Shown here piece by piece: positions 1 to 11,640 of a stretch of 64,000 nt of DNA. Numbering within the stretch: position 1 is the first letter of the stretch; each line of letters starts with the position of its first letter. Origin of the DNA: Euryodendron excelsum (Eukaryota > Streptophyta > Magnoliopsida > Ericales > Pentaphylacaceae). Location: assembly GCA_033060915.1 (NCBI GenBank), contig CM065394.1:10174501-10238500 (forward strand). Reading direction: 5' to 3'. A model generated the notes under the pieces. It was not told the origin of the DNA and ran no database searches. It saw nothing but the letters and a program-made list of their open reading frames with translations. Made by a program: the position numbers and the translations under genes.

Positions 1-625
1 ATGGGTACGATCACAACTTTTTTCAAAATTCTAATCCCCTTTTTCAAAATCTCTTTCCAAATTCTTTTCATACACTTGCATATCATGCATCATATCATCC
101 CCTAAAGTGATGACATAAATCTCTTTTCCAAAATTCTCAAAATGGATTGAATAATCAAAGATTCTAAATGATTGAATCTAGGGTGAAAAGACATGTATTG
201 CAAGGGTAGGATAGGATGATTACCTAATGCATCTTCCCTATACGTAACTAACCTTCGAACCTAGAATCATTGTTTTCGAAAGACCAAAACGGAGTTATTT
301 TCAAGAAAAAGCATAAATTTTTCCAAAGGTTTCCAAACAACATGTTTTCTCCATTAAAAAAAAAAATCCCTCTCTTGAGAAAGTTTTTTAAAACCTTTTC
401 AAAAAATCTTAAGTTTAATCTTCATATTGCACTTAGTTTTAGGTGACCTAACTCACCTTAACAAAGTTAGGTGGCAATTCCAAACCTTTTTCCAAAAGCC
501 TTTATTCAAATCAATTCCTAATTCAAACCTAATTATGCTCATCCTTTTAGGAGGATAAGTTTTAACAAGAAACTACTGTGTGTTTTCTACATATTATCTC
601 GAGTGCAAAAAATCGGAGCGCGATA
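1..625 (+). repeat. 3' end of a Tat/Ogre-like LTR (family A), cut by window edge
   Basis: The stretch matches by eye the last ~600 bp of the complete LTRs at 15291-20459 and 54864-59728. Shared landmarks, in order, are the TACGTAACTAACC block near 240, the U5 hairpin around 447-475, the block reading CTTTTAGGAGGATAAG near 545, and the terminal block GGAGCGCGATA. The expected terminal CA has mutated to TA. A tRNA-Arg primer-binding site follows directly, so this is the downstream end of a 5' LTR on the plus strand. The LTR start lies outside the window. Confidence 0.85.
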
Positions 626-627
626 GC

Positions 628-645
628 TGGCGACTCCACTAGGGA
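628..645 (+). other. Primer-binding site, tRNA-Arg type (element A1)
   Basis: The 18 bases TGGCGACTCCACTAGGGA start two bases after the LTR end. They are complementary to the 3' end of a plant tRNA-Arg whose acceptor stem gives GGAGTCG plus CCA, with one mismatch (A for G at the fourth base from the right). A tRNA-Arg primer is typical of Tat/Ogre-lineage gypsy elements. The same site is at 37993-38010, and a decayed copy is at 59731-59748. Confidence 0.85.
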
Positions 646-823
646 CACTTAAGGGTTAGGCCATTAGTATATCTCTTCACCCTTCACTCATCTAGAAGTT
701 TTGATTAATTTGTCCAATTCTATACACTTCAAATTTATCAAAATCAAACTTTTCAAGGATTGTCATCACTTGTATTCAATTCATAGTCAATCATTCTATC
801 TTGCATTAAGTTTGTCATCGAGG

Positions 824-852
824 TACTGACTTTTTTATATTTTATTTTATAG
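824..852 (+). promoter_or_regulatory. Candidate leader 3' splice site (branch point plus AG), A1
   Basis: A plant-like branch sequence TACTGAC (824-830) is followed by a T-rich run and TTTTATAG ending at 852. The same arrangement, with TACTAAC, TATTGAC or TACTGAC then pyrimidines then AG, sits at the same place in the other two Tat/Ogre-like leaders (38225-38253 and 59936-59964). A leader intron is inferred. The donor is uncertain; a GTATAT about 155 bp upstream is one candidate. Confidence 0.4.
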
Positions 853-2203
853 GTGGATCATGTTCACATTTATTTTTGTTGTCCATATAAATTGCCATGA
901 ATCATAGGATGGCATGGACAGGATGGATGGGAGTTATTGCGCATTTCCTCCGTTTTTTAAAATGTCACACACACACACTACACGTGCACTCGCATTTGCA
1001 TATTTACATTCTCTACCTGATTATGTCCATTCTAGTTAGAAGGGGGAACGGTATATTGGTTGTGGGTGAATGCTGTGTCAGTATCTTAGCTTGCGGCTTC
1101 TTGATGGTTCCCCCGCTCAGATCACCAACCGATAATGGCACCACCTCGGGGAGTGGGCCTAGGTTTGAAGATTCGGGAATTAAGCCATCTTATGAAGCAT
1201 TAGTAAACCCTCAACCTCATGCTCATGTAGAAACCCATGCATAGCCGAACCTCTATCGGATTTAAGACATGCACATCAATTTCAAAACCCTGAAGGGAAA
1301 GGTGACCGCTTTACTTTCTTTTATTCTAGTCTATTACTATTATTATAGTGTTTGTATACTGTTCATGCATGCATGTTTACTTTACTATTGCACTCTCTTT
1401 CCTTATACTCTTGCATAGATGTACATGCATTCAATATCCATTTCAAGATAAAAGTTTCAAAGTAACTCAAGTCACTACATTCTCATGCATATGATCAACC
1501 CATAAGAAGTGACACCAGGCTCACTCTTCCTCGCATGAAACCTACCAAAATCCTAAGGGTTCCCACATAACCCTAAGGACTCATGACATGTGTCTCAAGT
1601 TATTTTATGAATAGGGGCCTCAATCCCTCTATGCTCGCGGAGATAGGATTGCCAAAGAAGAGAAAGGGCAACCCGTAAAATAAGATTAGTTCAATGACCT
1701 CCTGACATTAACGAAACGTGAATCCAAGGACTCAAAAATAGTTTAGGATGCTTCTTGTAAAAGTAGATAGGTGGAAGTCCTAAGGAAAATGTTTCCCTTC
1801 CCCCTTATTAAAATTACTTTGATTTTTCTATATTTAAACTCAAAGTTCAATGTACTCTATTACTTCCTACGAATGAATGTGCGTTCTCATTCAAGAGTGA
1901 AGTATTTGCATACAGGGGCAAAACCCCTATCTCCAAAAAGCGAGCCAAATGCATCATATTTAGTCTCCCTCTCAAGCAGGGACACCTCTAAGGCATGCGT
2001 TACATAAAAATTATCAAAACAAGGAACTAACTTTTACTTTTTCTTATTTTTTACATTCCCTTTACCTTCCCCCCCCCCCCCCCCTCATTGCTACATAAAT
2101 CGAAAGCCAAGCCCATGTCTATAGAGATTTTCTTCGTGAAAGGTCACCACCTAAGGCTAAGACAAGAAGGAGTAGTTACTTCATCTCATATTGAAAAGCA
2201 TCC

Positions 2204-3661
2204 ATGGAGCCACTCAACGCGCCACCAAGCTCGGTCCTCAAGCAAGACCAGGCTCAAATTCTAGAAAAAATAAGAGAACTCAGGAAAAGGATGACCAAAC
2301 TAGAAGCAATGCTCTCTTTGCTCCTGTCCCATACAAGTATAACGACCAATGAGCAGGCAAAGGCTCTTCAGGTTCAAGCCGACGAGGAGCATATTGTCCT
2401 CTGAAAAAGGACCAAGGGAGAAGATCAAGATTACACTCTGTTAGCTTGCTCTCTGACCACTACCTACCAATGACTTCGCCAAGCTAATCATCTCATTTTG
2501 GTACCTTCCAAGCCTATCTTCAACCAAACCCCCGAATCATATAATCCGAATCTATTATGTGAATAACATTCCAACTCACCTGGCCATGACACAAAAAATT
2601 ATCGCACTTTCAAACGCAAAATCCGAAACCTTCTTGATTTCCAAGCCATTGACCTAGCTATTATTATGCCAAAACCTTATCCCCAGCCTCTAGAAACATC
2701 TAGGATACCCTTTCGACCTAGGAGAGCAAGCTGGAAGAACTGAGTTTTTACTAAACTTGCTTGCACATAAACCATAGCCTATTATGGCGTCCTAACAGCG
2801 AGACACCTGAAACATATACCCTCTCAGCCTCTACCCAATCCCTCACCACCCAACTTTAACTCGGTAGCAACTTGCAAGTAACATTTGGGAGGACAAGCAC
2901 ATGATACTAAAAGCTGCTTCTCCCTCAAGCACAAAATTCAAGATCTGATAGACATTAAGACCATCGACATATAGCCAATAAACCCAACTCCAACTCCTAA
3001 TGTGACCACAAACCTTTTGTTAGACCACATTGTCAACTTGATACTAGAGGAGATCATGATCGAGGATTATAATAGGGATTGGGAGACTGATGAAGAAAGC
3101 GACTGGGAAGAAAGGTTGTCACCATACCTGGCTTCTATTTATGACCACAACAATCCTAAAGATGCTTCTAATTAGCACATTGATGAGCTCAAGGAAAAAT
3201 TAGAATCCACTCTTGGGCGGGGAGATGAATCCAAACCTGCCCTTGTCAGTCGCAATACAATGAAAAAGAATAGGGTCACCCCATGCCCCATTTACCTTTG
3301 TGATCCGGACAAGACACAAGATCAATGGGAGCCCCCGCTTTTCCTCCTACACCCTGGACTTTGCACACAGGAGGAACAATGGCTCGAAATTGGATATGAG
3401 AATAAGGAATGTATTTTGACATAACCAATGATCTGTTCAGAACCATTCGACCTAGAAGAAGGTGAGCTAGCTAACCTGTTTATTGTAGAAACCGAGGAGG
3501 CAATAAAAGAAAACAAAAAAGTCAACAAGGCTGATAATTGCACCATCATTGTCAACTCACCAAGAGCCCTCAAAGAAGCACCTTCCTTCCTTACCTAGTC
3601 TAGTGATTTAAAGGATGGATGGAGCATCAAAGACGTGGGCATCATTCCAAAACCCTACTAA
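2204..3661 (+). pseudogene. Decayed gag-like ORF of element A1
   Basis: The frame begins MEPLNAPPSS and continues into a helical stretch (QAQILEKIRELRKR). Many stops and shifts follow. Recognisable later pieces include two C-x-x-H...GHDT-like zinc-knuckle blocks near 2555 and 2890 (the second reads GGQAHDTKSCFSLKHKIQDL). An acidic C-terminal domain follows, and the last motif is W-S-I-K-D-V-G-I-I-P-K-P-Y before TAA at 3659-3661. The second zinc block and the C-terminal motif match the ORF at 39534-41752. This is a Tat/Ogre-type gag, non-functional here. Nothing pol-like follows it. Confidence 0.65.
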
Positions 3662-5080
3662 GAGGGTTCCCCTAAAAGCATATAAGAAAGGGGTGTTCTC
3701 ACCCATTTTCCTTCTATCTCTTTTATTTTCAGTCATTAAATTCATGTCTACATTTTTATTTTAATAAAAATCTTATGCAGTATAAGGAAAAAATTCAAAT
3801 TTGAATTTATAAAGAGATAGCTTTTCATTCAAAGGTTGTTATCTCATACTCTTATGAATGGTGAATGCTTTTAAAAAGGGGGTGCACTATATCTTGTGGA
3901 GGACTTGACTTGAAGGGTGTGATATCATAAGTTAACCATTGGCTGAATGGTAAGATTTTTAAAAAGATGGAAGATGAAAGTGAGTGACGAAACCACCCAA
4001 AAAGCAGCACTTACTAGACACCCTAAGCTAAGCAATGGGTAGCTAGATTATCAAAAGGAAGATGAGTCATCTGTTAAATCCCCCTAAAAGAAATATATAT
4101 ATTCCCTTTGCTCAACCCACTAGTGTCATGCAAAAAGTAAAAGATGTCTTGTCAACCCCGATCCAAAACCATCCCCCCACCACAAGGGCAAGTAGATAAC
4201 AGAAAATTCGGCAAAGAATATCCTTTCTCCTTCACTCGAAACATTAAGTCAAAACAATTTAAAGGCTCTAGGAATCAAGCAATTCGGATCAAAATGAAGA
4301 GAACCCCTTGTTTCATTTGCCATACAGTTAAAAAGCAACCTCTATCAAACTTGTTGAGCCAGTCACGTTCCTTCCCAAGAAAGCCCCAACCTAGTGATCA
4401 CTATTTACAATGGGTCAAAATAAAGTATTGAGAGAAAATATATCCAAGAGGGATTGTAGAAGTATCCGCCTAAAAAAAAAAAAAAGCTTTCATTCGTAAA
4501 ACACAAAAATAGAAACACCAAGTTAAAAAGGAAAGGCAAGTGCTAATTGATCAAAACTATTAAAGGTGATCCTAGGTAATAAGGAAACCCGATAGAAGTA
4601 ATAGGTTTGAGCCTTTACCTTTTCTTGTAAAATCCCAAAACCATGGCCCACATTACAATCTTGTTAAAGTCCTCTCCGATTGAAAAAGGGATTGCTTGGT
4701 TTATATGAGCTGGATGCATTGCCAAGGCAAAAGACAGATACTAAGGGGCAAAAGTTCACTAGAAGACCTGCTCACGATGGTGTGGATCTAAACTCTACCA
4801 GAAACAATATTGAATTTGAGCTGCATATCCCACTTGATTGTCAAAACCCTATAACTTAGCCTACAGTATTGTCCTAAAGCAAAGCCTTCTCAAATTGAAA
4901 GATTGGCTATCCTTTGCTCTGCCAAAGTTCATGTAAGTCGCTGCCTAAGCCCTCTAGGATTGAGAGTTCACATACACCTTGGCACGTCATTATACATATA
5001 GCTTACATATACATACACATAGCACACATATTCAAGTCAAACCTAGAATTTTATCTAGACATGACTCAATCTTATGGTGT
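3662..5080 (+). other. Post-gag non-coding tract of A1, shared with the other two copies
   Basis: No ORF here is supported. The tract contains purine-rich stretches and two blocks (4610-4700 and 4840-4920). Each has a GAGCCT or similar start, an ACATTAC-type core and a TCTC-rich end, and equivalents occur at 42783-42870, 42980-43080, 63160-63240 and 63390-63480. This is where pol would be expected in an autonomous relative. The last ~100 bp (4980-5080), rich in ACATA, could not be assigned with confidence. Confidence 0.5.
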
Positions 5081-5087
5081 CAACCTA

Positions 5088-5101
5088 TAGCTCTAATACC
5101 A
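5088..5101 (-). other. Primer-binding site, tRNA-iMet type (minus strand)
   Basis: On the minus strand this reads TGGTATTAGAGCTA, close to the standard iMet-primed TGGTATCAGAGC of copia and many chromovirus elements. It lies three bases after the end of the LTR at 5105-7423. It shows that the LTR is a 5' LTR and that the element pointed leftwards. Confidence 0.7.
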
Positions 5102-5104
5102 TGT

Positions 5105-7423
5105 TGTCACGCTCTGAAACCCGACCTATGCGAATTTAGGGTACATGGCCGACCAGTAGCTTAGCTACCCCAGGCCACATTATATAAACCGGTTGAACAC
5201 CTATGCATTTATCATTTAAAAGATACATAATTGTGGAAATAAAATTTTATAAACACAAAACAAAATGTCGTCATATATAGCAGGGTCGTGCCTAATCTCT
5301 AAAACATAAATATACCATAAGATGGGCCTATCGAAGGCCACCACAATTATAACATTATAATATTATAAAACATTAGGGTCTAGCCCCTATACGCATTACA
5401 TAACAAAAGACCCTTGGGCCACAGTTTAAATATCCTCGTAATGGGCTTCCCTCTAAGACCTCCCAGTTTGGTTACCTAAAAACATTTTTAGAAAATATAA
5501 GCTAATACTTAGTTAATAGAAATGATGCATGAGCATAAAATACCATAGACTAACATCTCTATTTAATGTATATGACAATAAATGAACACTTATGAATATA
5601 TGGCCTAAACTTAGAAAGGTATAAGTGTAAGCTTGGAAACACATGTCGCATAGGCTTTTATGTCAAAACATTTTAACATTTCCAAAACATACTATCGTAA
5701 AAGCGAGAGAGGCATGTCATAGCCTAATCTCGTAGAGCATGACATAACTTGTCATGAGCGTAACCTATCATAAACTCATAAGAGTATATCTTAACTCGTC
5801 GTATAATATTAGACACATCAAATATCATTGTTCTCGGAAACGTATAAAGTGTAGATTTAAAAACATAGGTAGCATAAGCATCATATTGAAACATTATATC
5901 GTAAGCTTTCATAATGAAATGTTATCACATTTCAAACACAGTATCATAGGAGTGAGATGCAAATCGTAATATGAGCACGTAAGTTATAACATAGCTTGTC
6001 ATAAGCATATCATGGTATGGTACTGTAAGGCATATCATAATATCATAAAAAGGAGAGATATACCATAACATTAATACTTGTGAAAACATACGTAACTTGT
6101 CGGGAAGCAATTGAACAACTCATATTTCTCGTTTTAGAACATGAGTGTGTTATATCTTTGCATCAGAGCTAGGCTCCGCATTAGTAACCATAAATGTCAC
6201 ACATAGGCTGTTTGAGCCAATCATAAGAGCTAGGCCTAGTTATAGTAACCAAAGGTCACACATAGGCTCTTTAAGCCAAGTGACATCTGCCAACATGGCT
6301 ATAAATTATTTCACATTCCCTACTGTAGGACCATAGTTGCTAGTTTAGGGTCCTGCTATGAAAAACCTTAAGTTAGCATTGTACATTGATAGATCATGGG
6401 TTGAAAACACATTCCAAATGAAGAAGTTATGTCTAATGGCAAAGGGACTAAAATTTTGGGAGACAATGTTGCTAATAGAAATTTTGGGTCAACTTTAAAA
6501 TCTTAATATCTCACAATCTATAAGTAATTAGAGTACAAACTTTATATCGGTAGAAAGATCTATGAGTCTACTTTCCAATGCTTTAAACGATGCATCAATC
6601 CAAGTTTTCTAGAGCAAGTTATGCTTGTTTTACTAAACAGTGCCGAAGCTAGCCAGTAACCCACGCCATCAGGCATGCTGGGGTGTGCCCTGGCGCGCCT
6701 CAGCTAGTGACATGCACCATCAGGTGCACTAAGGTGCCCCCTGGTGCGCTAGGCCCGTGACTGGTGTGAAGAAAATGAGTTTTTCTCACCCCAAACTCAA
6801 TCAAACCTCTCCCAAACTCTCCCAAACACTACCAATGCTTCTACGGTTCAAAGATTGACCTAAGAAAACCACAATAACTCAAAATGGGGCAACATAAACA
6901 AGCCAATCAAAGGACTCTAGGGTTTGACAAACCCTCACCTCAAACCCTTAACATAAGCCTATGAGGCTTTAAAATCTAGCCAAATGGGACTCAAAGGAGT
7001 CGCCAAGCATTACCCAAATGTCACAACTCACATAGATACATATATATACACATGCAATCTAGGGTTTGTATCTTTCTTTAAGCTTGTTCAAGTTCATCAA
7101 TGGCTTCTCTTTGCTTGGGTTGAGACTCTCCAAGTTTCTTCTTCTTTCAACCCTCTCCTTTCTTGTTCTTCTATCTTTTTCCTCTTCTCTTTTTCTTCTT
7201 CTTCTTCTTCTTCTCAGCAAGTGAGTGTGTGTGTGTGTTACGGGCGTGTGTGTGTGTGGTTAATAGGAGACAACTATGGGAATTAATCCCATGTGTCTGA
7301 CACATAAAGCATATGCTACAACATGTATTATCATTGGTCATTTTGACCCAATGGCATATTAATAATTATACGGAATTTAGGTAATTCACAGTAAATTAGA
7401 TAATAGAGGTTCGGGGTATTACA
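5105..7423 (-). repeat. 2.3 kb LTR of an iMet-primed retrotransposon (minus strand)
   Basis: Read on the minus strand, it starts TGTAATACCCCGAACC and ends GAGCGTGACA, i.e. TG...CA. The start cuts directly into a copia gag frame at 7424, so this element inserted into that copy. Only ~40-100 bp of internal sequence remain to the left of the PBS, and no second LTR is seen. The element is a truncated 5' end. The length, the CCCGAACC start and the iMet primer fit a Tekay/Del-type chromovirus or a copia element; no coding domain remains to decide. It contains TTC and GT microsatellites (7189-7260). Confidence 0.65.
6652..6770. repeat. GC-rich dyad repeat inside the iMet-type LTR
   Basis: Two related ~55-60 bp units contain GCCATCAGGCATGC... 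and GCACCATCAGGTGCAC..., each followed by a CCCTGGCGCGCC or CCCTGGTGCGCT tail. The units are internally palindromic and much more GC-rich than the surrounding LTR. The position and style recall the palindromes upstream of the Tat/Ogre LTR promoters, but the sequences differ. Confidence 0.5.
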
Positions 7424-7831
7424 ATAATTGTGCATGAGAATATTAATCTTAGACTATTTGACTTGATTGGTCCATTCATGAGTCACCTCAAGTCTATCCC
7501 AAATTTCTTTGGCTGATTCAGAAGTAGAAATTCTATTGAATTTACTGGGATCTAAAGCACAATATAAAATGTTCATAGCCTTAGCATTGGACTGCAAAAG
7601 TCTCAAGTCATTCTCATCCCACTCACTTTCAATTTTGAGGATTTATACTCTTTCAATGGTCTTGGTAGGAATCTTAGGATCATTCACAATGATTCTCTAT
7701 AATTCATAATTAACAAATTTAATATATATTCTCATTATATTCTTTCAATAATTATAGTTGGTTCCAGCGAACATGGGAGGTCTATTGGTGGATTGACCCT
7801 CACCTAAAGAGCTTCCAATCATAGTTACCAT
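7424..7831 (-). pseudogene. Copia-type gag fragment (UBN2-like), minus strand
   Basis: The minus-strand frame starts at ATG 7831-7829. It reads a short leader, then the typical NRPPMFAGTNYNY start of copia gag, a LYCALDPSKFNRISTSESAKE block, and THEWTNQVK before it breaks off at 7424. Three or more in-frame stops replace Trp or similar codons. The order and motifs match the plus-strand gag at 21865-22921. This is the N-terminal part of the gag capsid domain (UBN2/retrotran_gag family). The rest was lost at the insertion of the LTR at 5105-7423. Confidence 0.75.
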
Positions 7832-7873
7832 GGATCAACTTTAAGGACGTTAAGCCTTTGAAATAGAGCACTA

Positions 7874-7885
7874 GCTTTTATATCA
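7874..7885 (-). other. Decayed iMet-type PBS of the minus copia element
   Basis: The minus strand reads TGATATAAAAGC two bases after the LTR end, against TGGTATCAAAGC in the sister element at 21813-21824. It lies between the LTR end (7888) and the gag start (7831). Confidence 0.55.
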
Positions 7886-7887
7886 AT

Positions 7888-8875
7888 TGTTGGTCCAAAT
7901 ATGCAACCCAAGAGGAGGGGTGAATTGGATTTTTCTAAATTATTCACACAATAATACAATTTAAATCAAAGGAACTGTAAATCAAATAGTGTAAGTGCAA
8001 TCCAAGCAAATAATGAGATGCTAGAATGAAAAACAGAGCACAGAAATGAACACCAGATTTACCGAGGTTCAGTCACAACGTGTGACCTACGTCCTCACTC
8101 CCAAGACCCCCTTGAAAGTTGTTCCACTATGCAAAAGTCCTTTACACAGCATTTCATGCCTGCTTCTAAACAAGCGTCATTAATGATATCTTAGGACGAA
8201 CGCGATTGCACAGGTCACCTACATATAAGCGAAACCTCAACATAATCCCAAAGATAGAAATCTTCTAGGAATAAATATCATCATATAAATAAATAAATAA
8301 ACATCTCATAATCTTTCAACATACATTATAAAGGGAACTACTAATCCACACTTATGAAGATTTACAAAATCACAAAATAAACAAACTCCAACAAAACTTT
8401 AATACAATGTACAACAATGTACACGACTAACAACTTAACTAAAGAGCTTCTCAAAACTGTCCAACTCAACATCAACACCAATATCAACAGTGGACAAGAC
8501 ATCTCTTATTATCTTGTAAAACAACTTATGTGGGTGTGAGCTATATATCAACGTGCTCACAAGATAATTAAACTCATAAAGAAGGAATGATAAACATTCA
8601 CTGAATTAATCTTCAATAAATAATACACCATCAACAATAGCAAATGCCTCTTGTGATGCAATATATAATATACCACATATATGCACGCTATTTTGATAAC
8701 ATTGGCCCAATATATCAATGGCTTGTTATTAAGGATGTCCCACATCAACAACTTTTAGGTTAGCCCCACATTGGCTAAACCTTAAGTTAGTCCCACATCG
8801 ACTAAACCTACTCTGTGCAATGCAAGATATGCACACAAGATGTATTGTATACAAATGTCATCTCATAATCCAACA
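7888..8875 (-). repeat. 5' LTR of the minus copia element (~988 bp)
   Basis: Read on the minus strand, it starts TGTTGGATTATGAGATG and ends GGACCAACA. The ends TGTTGG...CCAACA form the short inverted termini expected of a copia LTR, like TGTTAG...CTAACA in the element at 10514-25315. The PBS and gag follow directly. Near 8745-8815 it carries a duplicated block around CCCACAT(T/C)G. The start at 8875 was chosen because the minus strand just before it (GTGGTGAT) is a plausible junction; a start further right cannot be excluded. Confidence 0.6.
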
Positions 8876-9408
8876 ATCACCACCAATATAGATAATAAAA
8901 CATTCAATGTATTATGAATAAAATCATCTTATATTCCTGCCTCAACTTACTGTACCAAGAAGAATCACTCCTTCGGTGGAATTGGGGTGTCTTTAACCGC
9001 CTCCGAACCTAACACACATCACCACATTAAATTTGTGAGATTACAATATTATATACACTAAATTATGTATATGTAAAGCTTACAGCTCACCCTTCCCTCC
9101 TTCACCTCAATCTCATTTTCATGACATGCAAGAGTATGCTAGCATATCACCATCAATAAAAACATAATGAAACAAACATAAGTATGAAGTCCTCACCTCA
9201 ACAATGAACACATAAACTTCCCTTGCACTTCCTTCTTCTTCCTCTTCCTTTCTTTTCTTTTCCTTTTCTCCTTTCTCTTTCTCTTTTCTTTTTTCTCCCT
9301 TTCTTTTTTGCCAAACACTTAAAATACTAACAAGCTCCTCTTTTCTCTCTCCCCTCTTGTCTTAAAGACAATTATAGATACAAGATATATCTATTATTTC
9401 ACATGTCA

Positions 9409-9410
<2 letters not shown>

Positions 9411-9445
<35 letters not shown>

Positions 9446-9460
9446 ACACACAAACACACA
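9411..9460. repeat. CA microsatellite
   Basis: About 25 CA dinucleotides with two small interruptions (a T near 9441 and AA near 9453). Confidence 0.95.
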
Positions 9461-10258
9461 TGTATATCAAGATGAATGAAACACACACTTTGTGCACACA
9501 TCTCACTTACGTGAAGCACACACCTAGGTGGCATAGGGTTAAACCCCCACCTAGCACCTCCTTACTTCTTTAATCTACCTCTAATCCATATGATTACCAT
9601 AATTGATCACACTTATGATAATTAATCATCATTAACATAAACTAAGCATGGAGATTAATTAAGCTAACTAATCATGGATTAAGCTGATTAATCATGCTCA
9701 AAAATATGATAATCCCCTCAATGCAAGCTTTCATTAAACCATACTAAACAAGCACCTTGATTAAGGATAATCATGCACCATAAACATGCTATTAAGTTAA
9801 GCATGATGTTAAGCAAGTTAGGGTTTTACACAGCAGGTACTAGCTGCCAAGTGCTCAGCTTACTCTTTACAAGAGCTATTTCCAAGCTCTCAAACCTTCC
9901 AAGTGATTTTGTCCAAGCTTTACTCAAACTTATATATACTTTTTAACAAGAACACTCAAACTTACAGGTTTATAAACCCTCCCAAGTTAAATATACAAAG
10001 ATTATACAATGGGTAACTCTCTCGAAGAGTATATAAGGAAGTGGAATCACAATGAATACCCTAGCAAGAAGAACGTTGCAGCATTGGTCAGAAAATTAGC
10101 ATTCAATCAGTTATATGTGTCTTAAATTTTCAGATTCTTATATATATATGCTATGTGGATCTTGTATATATGGCCTTGAATTGATTATAGCTATTGGTGG
10201 TGGTTGAGTGTGTATTTAACACAAGATCAAGTTGATAGACCATTTGAAAAACTAGTTG

Positions 10259-10513
10259 TTACAGTCGAGGAGTCGACTCTTTTGCTGAAAGGGTCGACCC
10301 TTCTTGTTCTACTATCATCTTTCTCACCTCTCTGTCCCAATGTGTTGACTCTTAAGAAATAAGGATCGACTCTTTTAGAGTTTTGGCTGACTTCACCAAG
10401 GCTCTATCGAAATGTGTCAACCCCTGAAGAACAAGGAGTCGACTTTCTTAGATTTTGACCAAACTTCATCAATGCTCTATCCAAAGGTGTCAACCCCTAA
10501 GAAATGAGGAGTT
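10259..10513. repeat. ~72-bp tandem array with GTCGAC boxes, left part
   Basis: Units of about 72 bp recur with landmarks TGTGTTGACT at 10341, TGTGTCAACC at 10413 and GGTGTCAACC near 10486. Each is followed by a GTCGACT(C/T) or related box. After the copia insertion the phase continues with TGTGTTGACT at 25362 and TGCGTCGACT at 25433. The array was in place before the copia element arrived. Confidence 0.7.
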
Positions 10514-11640
10514 TGTTAACCCTAAGTTTATTCATATGAAATTTTATATATGATTTTGTTGATAATTTTCTTTGATTTATAAATATTTTCTTGATTAAAT
10601 ATATTCAATGCTTTTAATCCTTAATCTAATTGGTATAATAAAGTTTTGCAGGATTATAAAGCATTTGAAAAAGTGATCAAGACTCGGAAAGTAATATCAA
10701 AATCCTTGATAATCATGCTTTAAGGAAACTTGATTCAAGGAAGAAAATTAGAGGACATATTTTCTTGTAATGTTAAAAATTCGATGAAACTATATCCTAT
10801 GATATAGTCCTGGTATTCTACCCATATCTTTTAATCCAACCATTTGATTGACTTGACCATTAGATCGACCTGATTATTAAAGTTCAAAAACTTTGACTTC
10901 CATTGCTACAACTGTATTTCAAATTCGAATGTTGTCAAGGCTAAAATCGAGCTAGAATTGAAGGCATTTGTGCAAAAATTTAAATATGCAAGCTGGGAGA
11001 AAGTTTGAGTAATTTGATCATAACTTTTGCTCTGACCATTGGATCAACCTGATTCTTAAGATTCTAAAAATATAACTTCGGTATCTACAACCTTTTTGTT
11101 ATATTCATTTTCAAATTCAAGCGTTATCAAGGCTAAAATTGAGCTAGAAGTGAAGGCATCTGTGTAGAAATTTAAGTATGCTAGTTGGGAGACAATTCAA
11201 GTAATATGATCATAACTTTTGATCTAACCATTGGATCAACCTGATTTTTGAGGTTTTGAAAATCTGGCTTCCATGTCGACAACTTTTCTATCTATTTTCA
11301 AATTCGAACTTTATCAATGAGAAAATATAGGTGGAAGTGAAGCCATCTGATTAGAAATTCAATAACAAATCTGGCAGCAACTTGCTCAATGGGAAAAATT
11401 GTTTTAAATGCCCTCCAACAGCTAGAAACTCATTTGAAGCTACAAATCAACCTTCAATATTCATCTATAAAAAGAGATACACTTGAGGAGCAATCAAGAA
11501 CAAGAGTTTGTGCATCTAAGTGTTATTCATCCTATAAAATCTTTGTGAGCTTCATTGGCGTATTCATTCTTTGAGAGAATTTATTTATAAGTAAGAGTGG
11601 TTATACTCTTGTTCTTCCTTCTTGTAAGGGAAAAACTAGC
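10514..11640 (+). repeat. 5' LTR of the gag-only copia element, left part
   Basis: Starts TGTTAACCCTAAG and aligns by eye with the 3' LTR from 23518 on. It includes the repeated blocks around GATCATAACTTTTG(A/C)TCT and a TATA-like CTATAAAAAGAG near 11464. It stops at CTAGC, the TSD of the minus solo LTR, and resumes at 21330. Confidence 0.8.

Larger units (their letters stand above)
626..5080 (+). mobile_element. Internal region of Tat/Ogre-like element A1 (truncated)
   Basis: The region holds the PBS, a ~1.5 kb leader, a gag-like remnant (2204-3661) and a ~1.4 kb non-coding tract. Landmarks recur in order in the element at 37991-43600 and in the one at 59729-64000. They are the block around GGTATATTGGTTGTGGG near 1050, the purine-rich blocks near 1635 and 1790, the gag C-terminal motif, and the paired CCTACATTACGG-like motifs near 4647 and 4860. 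The right end fades at about 4980-5080, where a minus-strand iMet-primed element begins. No protease, RT or integrase similarity is visible. The region 626-2203 has only short, unconserved ORFs, so I treat it as an untranslated leader. Confidence 0.75.
8876..10513. other. Unclassified repeat-like DNA, no gene seen
   Basis: I see no conserved protein on either strand. Contents are a CT-rich stretch (9220-9360), a CA microsatellite (9411-9460), AT-rich DNA with TTAATCATG-like short repeats (9590-9800), a possible TATA context near 10060, and the 72-bp GTCGAC array at 10259-10513. The array resumes at 25321 on the far side of the copia insertion, so 8876-10513 and 25316-26051 were once contiguous. 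It could be a further LTR or an intergenic repeat. Confidence 0.4.

Noticed and set aside
628..645. Possible tRNA gene because of the tRNA-Arg match
   Set aside because: Only the 3' 18 bases match, next to an LTR end; this is a primer-binding site.
897..1244. 115-codon ORF in the leader of A1
   Set aside because: The leader is conserved at DNA level in two other copies, but the frame is not kept there.
5724..6110. Several overlapping short ORFs on both strands
   Set aside because: Inside the iMet-type LTR, AT-rich, no motifs.
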